A stretch of 64,000 nucleotides of DNA, taken from contig JBCCBV010000009.1 in NCBI GenBank assembly GCA_039033855.1, positions 1 to 64,000 on the forward strand, written 5' to 3'. Below, one piece after another: positions 16,187 to 24,774 of the stretch. Positions within the stretch are counted from its first letter, which is position 1; the number at the start of each line of letters is the position of its first letter. The notes below the pieces were generated by a model. It made no database searches. It saw nothing but the letters and a program-made list of their open reading frames with translations, and had not been told where the DNA came from. A program made the translations under genes and the position numbers. This DNA comes from JBCCBV01 sp039033855 (GTDB lineage: Bacteria > Planctomycetota > Phycisphaerae > Phycisphaerales > Phycisphaeraceae).

Positions 16187-18658
16187 TTGCCCCGTCCCCC
16201 CGTTACGCCAGACCGGCCGTCCCCCCGTGTGCGCCCCGCGGCCCTGGCGGCCCTGTGCGCGCTGGTGAGCCTGTCCGTCTTGGCGGTGTTGCCCGGCTCG
16301 GCGGTCGCCCAGCCCGTGGGGGGGGCCTCTGCATCGCCCGGCGCCGCCCCCGCCCCCGGATCCAACCCCGAGCCCGCCCGGGCCATGCCCGCACGCGAAG
16401 GCGCCCCCGTGGCCGAGGTGCGCGTGCTGGGCCTGGTCGAAACGAGCGCCGGGCTGGTCCGCAGCCAGCTCCGCACCCAGGCCGGACGCCCGTTCCGCGA
16501 AGACGTCATGCGTCAAGACCTCCGACGGCTCGAGCTGCTGGGGCGGTTCGGCGCGATCACCGTGGACGCCGAGCTCGACGCCGCCGGCCGGGTCGTCGTG
16601 ACCTTCCGCGTGGACGAGCAGCCCGCCCTGGCCGACGTGCTGGTGGCCGGCAACAAGGCCGTGTCCGACGACGACCTGCTCGACGCGGCGCTGCTCCGCC
16701 CCGGCGACCCGATCGACGACTTCCTGATCGACCGCGGCGCCCGCGCCATGCGCCGCGTCTATCAAGACGAGGGGTTCTTTGTCGTCGACGTGGCCCACGA
16801 CGCCGCGCTGCTGCGCGAGCAAGGCGTGCTGCTGTACCGCGTGGTCGAGGGCCCGCGCACCGCCATCGCCGACATCCGTTTCGAGGGCAACGCCCAGCTG
16901 CCGGACAACCAGCTGTCGGCTCAGGTGCGCAGCCGGTCGCGCTCGATCCTCTGGGGCCTGATCGACCCGGGCACGCTCGACCAGGACCAGCTCGACCGCG
17001 ACGCCGCCGCCATCCGCCGTGAATATCGAGAGCGTGGCTACCTCGACGCCCAGGTGGGTCGGCGGATCGACCTGGCGCCCGACCAGCGCCGGGCCGTGGT
17101 CACCTTCCTGATCTCCGAAGGCCGGCCCTACCGCCTCGGCCGGGTGCGCATCGACGGCGCCACGGTCTTCCCCGAACAGCAGATCCGCTTGCAGTTGACC
17201 CTCACGCCCGGCGCCGTGTACCGCGCATCGGAAATGCGCAACTCGGTCGAGAACATCCGGGCGATGTACGGCCGGCTCGGCTACGTCGACATCCGCGTCG
17301 GCGAACAACGCATCTTCGACGGCGACAAGCCCGTGGTCGACCTGGTGCTGCGCGTGCAAGAGGGCGTCCCCCAGCGCGTCGGCCGTGTCATCATCCGGGG
17401 CAACGACCTGACGCAAACCAAGGTCGTACTGCGCGAGCTCCGCGGCCTCGATCCCGGCCGGCCCATCGACCTGGTCGGCCTCGAAGACACCCGCCGGCGC
17501 CTGGCCAACTCGCGCGTGTTCCGGCGCGGCACCGTCACCCTGCTCGGCGACCCGACCGACGAAATCCGCGACGTCCTGGTCGAGGTCGAAGAGGCCCGCA
17601 CCGGCCGGCTCCAGTTCGGCGTCGGCGTCAGCTCCGACGTCGGCCTGCTGGGCAACATCCAGATCCGCCAGAACAACTTCGACCTGTTCGACCCGCCCGA
17701 ATCGTTCGGCGAACTGGCGGCCAACCGCGCGTTCCGCGGCGCCGGCCAACGCTTCGACCTGACCCTACAGCCCGGCATCGAGTCGCAACGCTACTCGGTC
17801 CGCTGGCGCGAGCCGGCGTTCCTCGAATCCGACTACTTCTTCGACCTGCGCGGCACCTTTTTCGAGCGCGAACGACTCGACTTCGACGAGCGACGGCTCA
17901 TCGGCGACGTGTCTTTCGGCCGGAACTTCGGCGACGTGTGGTCGGGCTTCCTGCGATCGCGTTTTGAGGACGTCGACATCCGCGACGTCGAGCCCGACGC
18001 CCCGACCGAAGTCTTCGCCCTCGAAGGGTCCAACTCGGTCCGCTCGCTGACCGTGGGACTTTCGCGCAACACCATCGACAGCCTCAGCCAGCCCGGCCGC
18101 GGCAGCGACCTGAACCTGGCCGTCGAACAGGTCGGCGTGCTCGGCGGCGACTTCGACTTCACCCGCATCACCGCCGGCTACACCAAGTTCTGGACGGTGG
18201 ACGAGGACTTCCTCGGCCGAAAGACCACGCTCCGGTTCAACTCCGAGGTCGGCTACATCCCCCAGGAAAACGAGAGCCCGTTCTTCGAGCGGTTCTTCCG
18301 CGGCGGGCGCAGCTTCCGCGGGTTCGACGAGCGCGGCGTCGGCCCCCGCGGCGTGCAGGCCGACGACGGCAGCGAGAGCGAAGAGGCCGTCGGCGACGAC
18401 TGGATGCTCCTGGCCGGCCTGCAGTACGAGTTCCCGCTTTATGAAGAATCGCTCCGTGGCGTCTTGTTTACCGACCAGGGCACGATCACCAGCGACCCGG
18501 GCTTCGAGAACTGGCGGGCCACCGTGGGCTTCGGCTTCCGCGTGGTGCTGCCGATCTTCCAGGCACCGTTGGCGCTGGACTTCGCGTTCCCAATCGCGGC
18601 CGAGGACGAAGACGTCCAACAGGTCGTCAGCTTCACCATCGACGTACCGTTTCGGTAG
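16187..18658 (+). CDS. bamA: Outer-membrane beta-barrel assembly protein BamA
   Basis: Omp85 protein that inserts beta-barrel proteins into the outer membrane. It has a signal peptide (LAALCALVSLSVLAVLPGSAVAQ) and a Pro/Ala-rich linker. Several POTRA domains follow over about residues 75-460, with motifs such as VAEVRVLGLVETS, VAGNKAVSDDDLL and RIDGATVFPEQQIRLQL. The rest is the barrel, with the lid-lock FFRGGRSFRGFDERGVGPR (the xRGF motif). The last strand ends FTIDVPFR, with the aromatic near the C-terminus that marks the beta-signal. TTG 16187 fits the TAGACT box; GTG 16229 is the alternative. It supports a diderm cell envelope. Confidence 0.92.
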   Translation: MPRPPVTPDRPSPRVRPAALAALCALVSLSVLAVLPGSAVAQPVGGASASPGAAPAPGSNPEPARAMPAREGAPVAEVRVLGLVETSAGLVRSQLRTQAGRPFREDVMRQDLRRLELLGRFGAITVDAELDAAGRVVVTFRVDEQPALADVLVAGNKAVSDDDLLDAALLRPGDPIDDFLIDRGARAMRRVYQDEGFFVVDVAHDAALLREQGVLLYRVVEGPRTAIADIRFEGNAQLPDNQLSAQVRSRSRSILWGLIDPGTLDQDQLDRDAAAIRREYRERGYLDAQVGRRIDLAPDQRRAVVTFLISEGRPYRLGRVRIDGATVFPEQQIRLQLTLTPGAVYRASEMRNSVENIRAMYGRLGYVDIRVGEQRIFDGDKPVVDLVLRVQEGVPQRVGRVIIRGNDLTQTKVVLRELRGLDPGRPIDLVGLEDTRRRLANSRVFRRGTVTLLGDPTDEIRDVLVEVEEARTGRLQFGVGVSSDVGLLGNIQIRQNNFDLFDPPESFGELAANRAFRGAGQRFDLTLQPGIESQRYSVRWREPAFLESDYFFDLRGTFFERERLDFDERRLIGDVSFGRNFGDVWSGFLRSRFEDVDIRDVEPDAPTEVFALEGSNSVRSLTVGLSRNTIDSLSQPGRGSDLNLAVEQVGVLGGDFDFTRITAGYTKFWTVDEDFLGRKTTLRFNSEVGYIPQENESPFFERFFRGGRSFRGFDERGVGPRGVQADDGSESEEAVGDDWMLLAGLQYEFPLYEESLRGVLFTDQGTITSDPGFENWRATVGFGFRVVLPIFQAPLALDFAFPIAAEDEDVQQVVSFTIDVPFR

Positions 18659-18848
18659 GGGGCCGCTTGTTTTTTTGGCGCCGGCAGCGCGTCGCGCTCG
18701 GCGGCGCTTGGCCGTGCCTGGCGATATTCTGCCCGGCGTAGGTAATCTCCAGGCCGGCGACGCCGTCTTGCTCCGTCGTCGGCGCACCACCCCGGCGGAC
18801 GCGGTGTCCGCCCGGCCTCGCCTCATCCCGATTCCGCAGAGAGACCCC

Positions 18849-20507
18849 ATGCAAACCCGTCACCTGCTCGCCTGCCTCGCCGCGGGCGTCTTCTGTTTCA
18901 CGCTCGCCTCCGTCAGCCCCGCCGAGGACATCGACGGCACCGACAACGCCGATACGCTCACCGGCACCGACGGCGAAGACGAAATCACTGGCCTCGACGG
19001 CGACGACATCATCCGCGCCCTGGACGGCAACGACCTTGTCCACGGCGGCGACGGAGCCGACACCATCGACGGCGGGGCCGGCGACGACACGCTCAACGGC
19101 AACCAGCACAACGACACCATCGACGGCGGCGGCGGCAACGACACCATCAACACCGGCCCCGGCGGCAACGTCGCCCACGGCGGCGCCGGCAACGACACCA
19201 TCACCAGCGCGCACTCCTGGCCCAGCTCCGGCACCGACGGCTATCCCGCGACCAACACCAACTACCCCGCCGAAGGCCAGGCCGAGTTCCGCCTCGCCGA
19301 CGAAGGCATCCTCAACCAGGCCTGGGGCGGCGAAGGCAACGACTACCTCGAAGCCAAGAACGTCCTGGGTTGGCAAGGCTGGGGCGGCTCGTTCCACTTC
19401 CTCCACGGCGGCACCGGGGCCGACATCCTCGAAGGCGGCGGCGGCCAGGACCTCATCGTCATCCAAGGCAACGACGACACCGTCATCACCGGCCCCTACG
19501 AAGACGTCGTCGCCATCGTCGGCAACTCCGTCGAGGGCTACACCTTCTACGACGCGCTCAAGTACCTGCCCAGCGGCGACGTCGAAAAAGACGAGCACGG
19601 CAACCCCATCGACTTCAACAACGGCACGGACATGATCTGCTTCGTCCGCGACGTCAACCCACAACAACTCACCATGATCTCCGTCTTCGCCTCGGGCTCC
19701 TGGAAACAGTTCATGGAGTTCGACACCGGCCTGCCCACCCGCGACCCCGTCCACCTCGACCTGAATGAGCACCCCATGCTCAAGAACTTCGAGGCCTTCC
19801 GCACCGGCGACGGCGACGACACGCTCGTCGGTCGAGACTACGGCTCCCCCGATGGCCCGCAAGTGCCCCCCAGCTACGGCGTCCGGCTCAAAGGCGCCTT
19901 CAAGGGCCCGCTCTACCAAAACGACCCCGATGACCTGTCCTGGCTCTACCTCCACGAACTGTTCTTCACCGGCGCCGGCAACGACACCGTCACCACCGGC
20001 CGGGGCAACGACCTGGTGGACCTCGGCGAAGGCAACGACACCGTGTACCTCGGCCCCGACAACTGCTTCGTCATCACCGGCGCCGGCAACGACACCGTCC
20101 AACTCGACGCCGCGGTCATGAACGGCAGCGACTCGCCCAACCCCGACGGCGGGAAGATCCGCATCGCCGACTTCGCCGGCGGCGACAAGGTCGTGCTCAC
20201 CGGCGTCACCGCCGAACAGGTCACCTTCGAGCAGACCACCATGCCCGACAACAAGGGCGGCGCCCTGCTCGGCCAAACCTTCACCATCGTCAAGATCGAC
20301 GGCGTCGAACAGTTCGTGCTCATGAACCGCACCGCCAGCGACCTGGCCGTGCAGAACGTCGGCGGCAAGGCCACGCTCACCATGAAGCCCACACGGCCCG
20401 AAGAGGAACTCGCCACGCCCGACGACATCAAAGGCCCGGGCAAGGAAACCAAGGGCGACGGCGACCCGCCGCGCGTGATCCGGCCCGACGGCGGCGCCAG
20501 GCGGTAA
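18849..20507 (+). CDS. Exported calcium-binding repeat protein (RTX-like)
   Basis: ATG 18849 starts a signal peptide (LLACLAAGVFCFTLASVSPAE). Residues 20-120 are nonapeptide GGxGxDxxx repeats such as GNDLVHGGDGADTIDGGAG, the calcium-binding beta-roll of RTX proteins, and a second block recurs around residues 375-420 (GAGNDTVTTGRGNDLVDLGEGNDTV-type). The middle contains an unrecognised domain of about 200 residues with GYTFYDALKYLPSGD. RTX proteins usually carry C-terminal type I secretion signals, but this one has an N-terminal signal, so Sec export is more likely. A strong terminator follows. It lies between the intact bamA and a decayed copy of the bamA 3' end. Confidence 0.85.
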   Translation: MQTRHLLACLAAGVFCFTLASVSPAEDIDGTDNADTLTGTDGEDEITGLDGDDIIRALDGNDLVHGGDGADTIDGGAGDDTLNGNQHNDTIDGGGGNDTINTGPGGNVAHGGAGNDTITSAHSWPSSGTDGYPATNTNYPAEGQAEFRLADEGILNQAWGGEGNDYLEAKNVLGWQGWGGSFHFLHGGTGADILEGGGGQDLIVIQGNDDTVITGPYEDVVAIVGNSVEGYTFYDALKYLPSGDVEKDEHGNPIDFNNGTDMICFVRDVNPQQLTMISVFASGSWKQFMEFDTGLPTRDPVHLDLNEHPMLKNFEAFRTGDGDDTLVGRDYGSPDGPQVPPSYGVRLKGAFKGPLYQNDPDDLSWLYLHELFFTGAGNDTVTTGRGNDLVDLGEGNDTVYLGPDNCFVITGAGNDTVQLDAAVMNGSDSPNPDGGKIRIADFAGGDKVVLTGVTAEQVTFEQTTMPDNKGGALLGQTFTIVKIDGVEQFVLMNRTASDLAVQNVGGKATLTMKPTRPEEELATPDDIKGPGKETKGDGDPPRVIRPDGGARR

Positions 20508-20538
20508 GCGCGCGACCTTCCATCACCAAGCCTTTGAG

Positions 20539-20568
20539 AACCCGGGCGTCGCCGCGCCCGGGTTTTTT
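20539..20568 (+). terminator. Rho-independent terminator of the RTX-like gene
   Basis: A perfect 10-bp stem AACCCGGGCG/CGCCCGGGTT with a 6-nt loop is followed by TTTT. It lies 31 bp after the stop codon of the calcium-binding repeat gene. Confidence 0.9.
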
Positions 20569-20607
20569 CGTGCGCCGGCGCGGAGTCGTGGCCCGGTGCA
20601 GCCAGGC

Positions 20608-20721
20608 GTGGTGCTGCCGATCTTCCGGGCGCCGTGGGCGCTGGGCTTCGCCTTCCCCGTGGCGGCCGAGGACGAAGACGTCCAGCAGGGGGGGCGCCTC
20701 ACCATCGACGTGCCGTTTCGG
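20608..20721 (+). pseudogene. Decayed duplicate of the bamA 3' end
   Basis: This 114-bp stretch aligns without gaps to 18542-18655, the last 38 codons of bamA. I count 98 of 114 identical bases and 30 of 38 identical residues (VVLPIF, FAFP, AAEDEDVQQ and TIDVPF conserved). The bamA stop codon is replaced by sequence that reads on, and the similarity does not extend upstream of the first GTG. No start, signal or barrel precedes it, so it is a relic rather than a gene. It occupies the otherwise empty 393-bp gap before the PEP-CTERM gene. Confidence 0.85.
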
Positions 20722-20900
20722 TCGTCGGGCGGCGCGGTCCGTTGCCTCGCGGCGATGCGCCCTTGCGCGCTCAAGCCTCTCGCGCGGTGCCGGCTCAGAA
20801 ACGCCGGCCAGACCGGACCCCCGACGGCAATTGTGTGGGGTGTGAGCGGTGTTGCGTGTATGTTCTCGTTGGAGAAATGACCGTAAAGGGAGGGGAAGAA

Positions 20901-23054
20901 ATGCCCAGGTTGCCCAGACTTACTGGATTGAACACGCTGCGCGTCGCTTGCGCCGCGACCGCGCTTTGGGGGACGACCGCTCACGCGGTGAACTTGGAGT
21001 GGACCGGCGACGCCGGCGACGGCCTGTGGGGCTCGCCCGCCAACTGGGTGGTGCAGGGCACCAGCACCGTGTCCGGCTTCCCCGACGCGCAGGACGCGGC
21101 GCTTTTCGGGTCATCCGCGACGATCGGCGGCCTGCTGGGCAACGGGGACTTCGGCCGTGCGCTGGATGTCGACATCTCGTTGCAAGACGGCGTGGTGCTC
21201 ACCCTGGCGGACCGATTCGAGCTCGCCGACGGGTCGATCACCGGGCTGGGCGCCAATCAGGTCATCGAAGGCCAAAATTCCGGCCGGATCGAGAGAGTCA
21301 CGACCTACGGCCCGATCACCCTCGGCAGCCCCTCGGCCCCGCTGGCGATCGGATCCGGCACGCTCACCAACCACGGCACGCTGACCGCCCGTGGCGTGAG
21401 CGTCGGCGGCGGGTCTCGGCCGGTGCTCGCCGGCGACGGGGCGCTGGTGCTCGCCGGCACGATCAGCGGTCCGTCTCCCTTTTCGGCCATCTTGGCCAAC
21501 GAGCTCGGGCACACCATCGAAGGCGCCGGAACCTTCAAGAGCCTGACCCTGACCAACCGGGGCCTGATCAACCTGACCGGTGCGCTCACGCTCGACAACG
21601 CCCGGCTCAACGGCGGGTTGATCCATGGCGAGGTTGGCGCGGTGCTGCTCGACGCTTCCAGCGCCAGAGGCACGTTGCAAGGCGACATCACCACGACCGG
21701 CACGATCACGCTCGGCGGGGTCGCACAGGTCGGGCCCAGCCTGGGCTCGGCCGCGATCACCAACCAAGGCACGCTGATCGTCAGGGATATCCGGCTTAGC
21801 GGCGGCGCCCGGCCCGTGCTCGCGGGCGACGGGACGCTGGTGCTCGACGGCCGGATCCGGGGCACGTCGCCGACCGCGGCCGTTCTTGCCAACGAGGTCG
21901 GGCACACTATCCAAGGCGCCGGGACCCTCACCAACCTGACCCTGGCCAACCGCGGCCGGATCAACCTGACCGGCGCGCTCACGCTCGACAACGCCCGTGT
22001 GGAAGGCGGCGTGATTCATGGCGAGGCCGGCGGCGCCCTGCTTGCCGACCGCTTCGGCAACGGCCGTTTACAGGGTGACATCACCACAACGGGCGACATC
22101 ATCTTCGGCGGTGTTGCGGACGCCGCGCCCAGCCTGGGCTCGGCCGCGATCACCAACCAAGGCACGCTGATCGCGCGGGGCGTAAGGCTGAGCGGCGGGG
22201 CTCGGCCCGTGCTCGCCGGCAACGGGACGCTGGTGCTCGGGGGCACGATCAGCGGCCCGTCGTCCACCTCCGCGATCCTCACCAATGAGGCCGGTCACAC
22301 CATCGAAGGCGCCGGGACGCTGCGCAACCTCACCCTGCGCAACCTGGGCACGGTGCGATGGACCGGGAACGTCAACTTCAACGGCGCCTCGGTGGCCGGC
22401 GAAACGGGCGACCTGACGTTTGCCTCTTCCACCGGGGTCACCTTTGGCGACGTCTTGCAGTCCTTCCAACAACGCAGCATCGGGTTCCAAAGCCCCGACG
22501 CCACCCTGACGTTCACCGGCGAACGGCTGTCGTTCGATCACCTGGCCGGCAACCTGGAAACCCAATCCACCTTGGGCATCGACTTCACGCAGGGCGTCGT
22601 GTTCGAGGCGCCCACCGTGTTCGCCCCCGGCGCGGCCGGCGTGGGGACCGCCGAGATCACCGGGGACTTGATCCAGGCCTCGCTGCTCAACACCATCGAG
22701 CTCGAGTTCGCCCGCGGCGTCCCCGGGACCTTCGACCAGATCGTCATCGGAGGCGACGCCTCCCTTCAAGGCACGCTCGACATCGTCCGGCTCGACGGCT
22801 TCGAGTTCAGCAACGGCGAGTTCCTCGAGATCATCCGCATCGACGGCCAGCGCAACGGCTTCTTCCGGACCGCCGACGGCCAGGTGCTCGCCGAGGGGGC
22901 CTTGCTCCCCGGCCTCGACGCCGAGGTTCTGATCACCTACCAGGCCGGCGACGGCAACGACATCGCCCTGCGCGTCGTGCCCGAGCCCGGCGCCGCAAGC
23001 ACGCTGTTCGTCGGCGGCCTGATCGCGATGCGCAGGCGACGCTGCGGGTCCTAA
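20901..23054 (+). CDS. PEP-CTERM surface protein with autotransporter-like repeats
   Basis: A protein of 717 residues. ATG 20901 is preceded by AAGGGAGGGG; an in-frame ATG 24 nt earlier has its purine run too close. A signal peptide (LRVACAATALWGTTAHA) is followed by a short N-terminal domain (LEWTGDAGDGLWGSPANW) common in autotransporter-associated repeat proteins. Three tandem copies of a 130-residue beta-helix-like unit follow, starting near 21309, 21699 and 22092. They contain SLGSAAITNQGTLI, GGARPVLAGDGTLVL and GHTIEGAGTL. The end reads VPEPGAASTLFVGGLIAMRRRR, a variant PEP-CTERM signal. It is probably an adhesive or structural surface protein. Confidence 0.85.
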   Translation: MPRLPRLTGLNTLRVACAATALWGTTAHAVNLEWTGDAGDGLWGSPANWVVQGTSTVSGFPDAQDAALFGSSATIGGLLGNGDFGRALDVDISLQDGVVLTLADRFELADGSITGLGANQVIEGQNSGRIERVTTYGPITLGSPSAPLAIGSGTLTNHGTLTARGVSVGGGSRPVLAGDGALVLAGTISGPSPFSAILANELGHTIEGAGTFKSLTLTNRGLINLTGALTLDNARLNGGLIHGEVGAVLLDASSARGTLQGDITTTGTITLGGVAQVGPSLGSAAITNQGTLIVRDIRLSGGARPVLAGDGTLVLDGRIRGTSPTAAVLANEVGHTIQGAGTLTNLTLANRGRINLTGALTLDNARVEGGVIHGEAGGALLADRFGNGRLQGDITTTGDIIFGGVADAAPSLGSAAITNQGTLIARGVRLSGGARPVLAGNGTLVLGGTISGPSSTSAILTNEAGHTIEGAGTLRNLTLRNLGTVRWTGNVNFNGASVAGETGDLTFASSTGVTFGDVLQSFQQRSIGFQSPDATLTFTGERLSFDHLAGNLETQSTLGIDFTQGVVFEAPTVFAPGAAGVGTAEITGDLIQASLLNTIELEFARGVPGTFDQIVIGGDASLQGTLDIVRLDGFEFSNGEFLEIIRIDGQRNGFFRTADGQVLAEGALLPGLDAEVLITYQAGDGNDIALRVVPEPGAASTLFVGGLIAMRRRRCGS
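21309..22360 (+). repeat. Three about-390-bp tandem repeats inside the PEP-CTERM gene
   Basis: Copies begin at 21309, 21699 and 22092, with periods of 390 and 393 bp; the third is truncated at about 22360. Long nucleotide stretches are identical between copies 2 and 3 (for example CTGGGCTCGGCCGCGATCAC), which indicates recent duplication or gene conversion. Confidence 0.85.
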
Positions 23055-23207
23055 TCCGGGCGCTGATATCGCAGGAGAACCGGCGGTCAACGCCACCGCG
23101 GGGACCGCAGGGTGTGGTGCGCACACGCGGTCAACGCAAACGTGCTTTCGCTCGAACCACGTCGTGGGCGCCTCGCTTTGACCCGGCAACTGAAACACGC
23201 CTTGCCC

Positions 23208-23213
23208 TACACT
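23208..23213 (+). promoter_or_regulatory. Candidate -10 hexamer TACACT of a near-leaderless start
   Basis: TACACT is 8 nt before ATG 23222 of the YhaM-like gene, and no Shine-Dalgarno is present. Confidence 0.45.
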
Positions 23214-23221
23214 CCCGTTCT

Positions 23222-24232
23222 ATGTCGCACGCCTACATCGATCAGCTCGAGCCCGCCCAGTTCGTCCAGGGCGCCTACGCCGTCCAGAATTGCCAGGTCG
23301 GCCAGACCAAGGCCGGCAAGCCCTTTCTCAAGATGCTCCTGGTCGACAAGACCGGCCGAACCCCGGGCCGCATGTGGAACGTCCCCGAGGGCCTGCCCGA
23401 CCGCCTGCCCACCGACGGGTTCGTCTACCTCGAAGGACAGACCCAGCCCTACCAGGGCGAGATCCAGATCATCGTCCAGCGCATCGAGCCGCACGAGCCC
23501 ACCGACCGCGAGCTCGTCGAGCTGCTGCCCGCTACGAAGTTCGACATCGACACGATGTTCGGCGAGGTGCTCACGCTCTTGAACTCATTAGAACACCCCG
23601 CCATCGGCGCGCTGCGCGACCGCTACCTCGAAGACGCCGACCTGATGGGCGCGTTCTGCAAAGCCCCCGCGGCGCGCGAGGTCCACCACGCCCGCATCGG
23701 CGGCCTGCTCGAACACACCCGCTCGCTCATGCTCGGCGCCGAGGCGCTCCTGCCGAACTACCCCGGCGTGTCGCGCGACCTGGTCCTGTTCGGCCTGTTC
23801 CTCCACGACCTGGGCAAGTGCCTGGAGCTGAGCTGGAACACCGGCTTCGCCTACACCGCCGACGGCGAACTGGTCGGCCACATCGCCCGGGGCTGCACGA
23901 TCCTCCGCCAAAAGGTCGCGGCCTGCCTAGACCCGGAGCTGGGCGACGCGGCAATCGATGTTCCCGAGCCCATCCTGCTGGCGCTCGAGCACATCTTGCT
24001 GAGCCACCACGGCCAGCCGGAGTTCGGCGCGCTCAAGCTGCCCGCCACGCCCGAGGCCGTGTTCGTGTCCTGCCTGGACAACCTCGACGCCAAGATGGAC
24101 CTGGTGCTCGAAGCCGCCAACCGCAAAGCGCTCGGCCACGGCGCCCCGGACCGCCAGGGCGACTTCACCCAGCGGATCTGGGCCTTGAACACCCGCGTCT
24201 ACCGGCCGGACCCGACGGCCCCCGCCGAGTAA
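23222..24232 (+). CDS. OB-fold/HD-domain 3'-5' exonuclease (YhaM-like)
   Basis: A protein of 336 residues with an N-terminal OB-fold (about 12-95) and a C-terminal HD domain. HD ligands are His155-His156, His165 and the HD pair at His195-Asp196 (GLFLHDLGKCLE), then ILLSHHG. The same order is found in YhaM, a 3'-5' exoribonuclease of RNA turnover, and in related CMP-binding proteins. Phosphohydrolase activity on other nucleotides is possible. TACACT just upstream suggests a leaderless mRNA. It is followed at a distance by the ferredoxin gene on the same strand. Confidence 0.85.
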   Translation: MSHAYIDQLEPAQFVQGAYAVQNCQVGQTKAGKPFLKMLLVDKTGRTPGRMWNVPEGLPDRLPTDGFVYLEGQTQPYQGEIQIIVQRIEPHEPTDRELVELLPATKFDIDTMFGEVLTLLNSLEHPAIGALRDRYLEDADLMGAFCKAPAAREVHHARIGGLLEHTRSLMLGAEALLPNYPGVSRDLVLFGLFLHDLGKCLELSWNTGFAYTADGELVGHIARGCTILRQKVAACLDPELGDAAIDVPEPILLALEHILLSHHGQPEFGALKLPATPEAVFVSCLDNLDAKMDLVLEAANRKALGHGAPDRQGDFTQRIWALNTRVYRPDPTAPAE

Positions 24233-24366
24233 CCTCGCCCGCGGGCCGCCACCCCACCCCCGCCTTGCGCCCCGACGCCTAGCCTTGTGCTGCGCCGGAC
24301 CGACCCCGACCCCCGCCACGGCAAACCGGAACCCGATCCCCGGCCCCGCCTCTCGGAAGCACCGCC

Positions 24367-24774
24367 ATGCACATGAAAGCCTCCGGCGAAGACCTCGGGC
24401 CCCGCGACGTGCCCGTCCGCTTCGTCCTCGAAAACCCCGCTGAGCTCACCGACACCGGCAAGCCCGAGCACGACCTCAAGGCCGCCGTCGGCCAGTCGCT
24501 GCTCGAACTCGCGCTCGAGAACGACATCGCCATCGAGCACGCCTGCGGCGGCGTGTGCGCCTGCTCCACCTGCCACGTCCACGTCGATAAGGGCGAAGAC
24601 GTCTTCAACGAACCCGAGGACGACGAGCTCGACCGCGTCGAAGAAGCGCCCGGCAACGACATCTCCAGCCGGCTGTCCTGCCAGGCCAAGCTGCAAGCCA
24701 ACGCGAAGGGCCAGGAGATCGTGATCCGCGTCCCGGCGTGGAACCGCAACGCCGTCAAAGAAGTGCCGCATTAG
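24367..24774 (+). CDS. fdx: [2Fe-2S] ferredoxin, adrenodoxin type
   Basis: Electron carrier of the vertebrate/Isc-type ferredoxin family. Cluster cysteines are Cys60, Cys66, Cys69 and Cys105, in HACGGVCACSTCHVHV and RLSCQAKL. The extra Cys64 also occurs in Isc ferredoxins. The acidic patch EPEDDELDRVEEA is the usual partner-docking surface. The 135 residues include a 20-residue N-terminal extension. No isc genes are adjacent. Its TAG stop overlaps the TAA stop of the convergent methyltransferase gene. Confidence 0.92.
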   Translation: MHMKASGEDLGPRDVPVRFVLENPAELTDTGKPEHDLKAAVGQSLLELALENDIAIEHACGGVCACSTCHVHVDKGEDVFNEPEDDELDRVEEAPGNDISSRLSCQAKLQANAKGQEIVIRVPAWNRNAVKEVPH

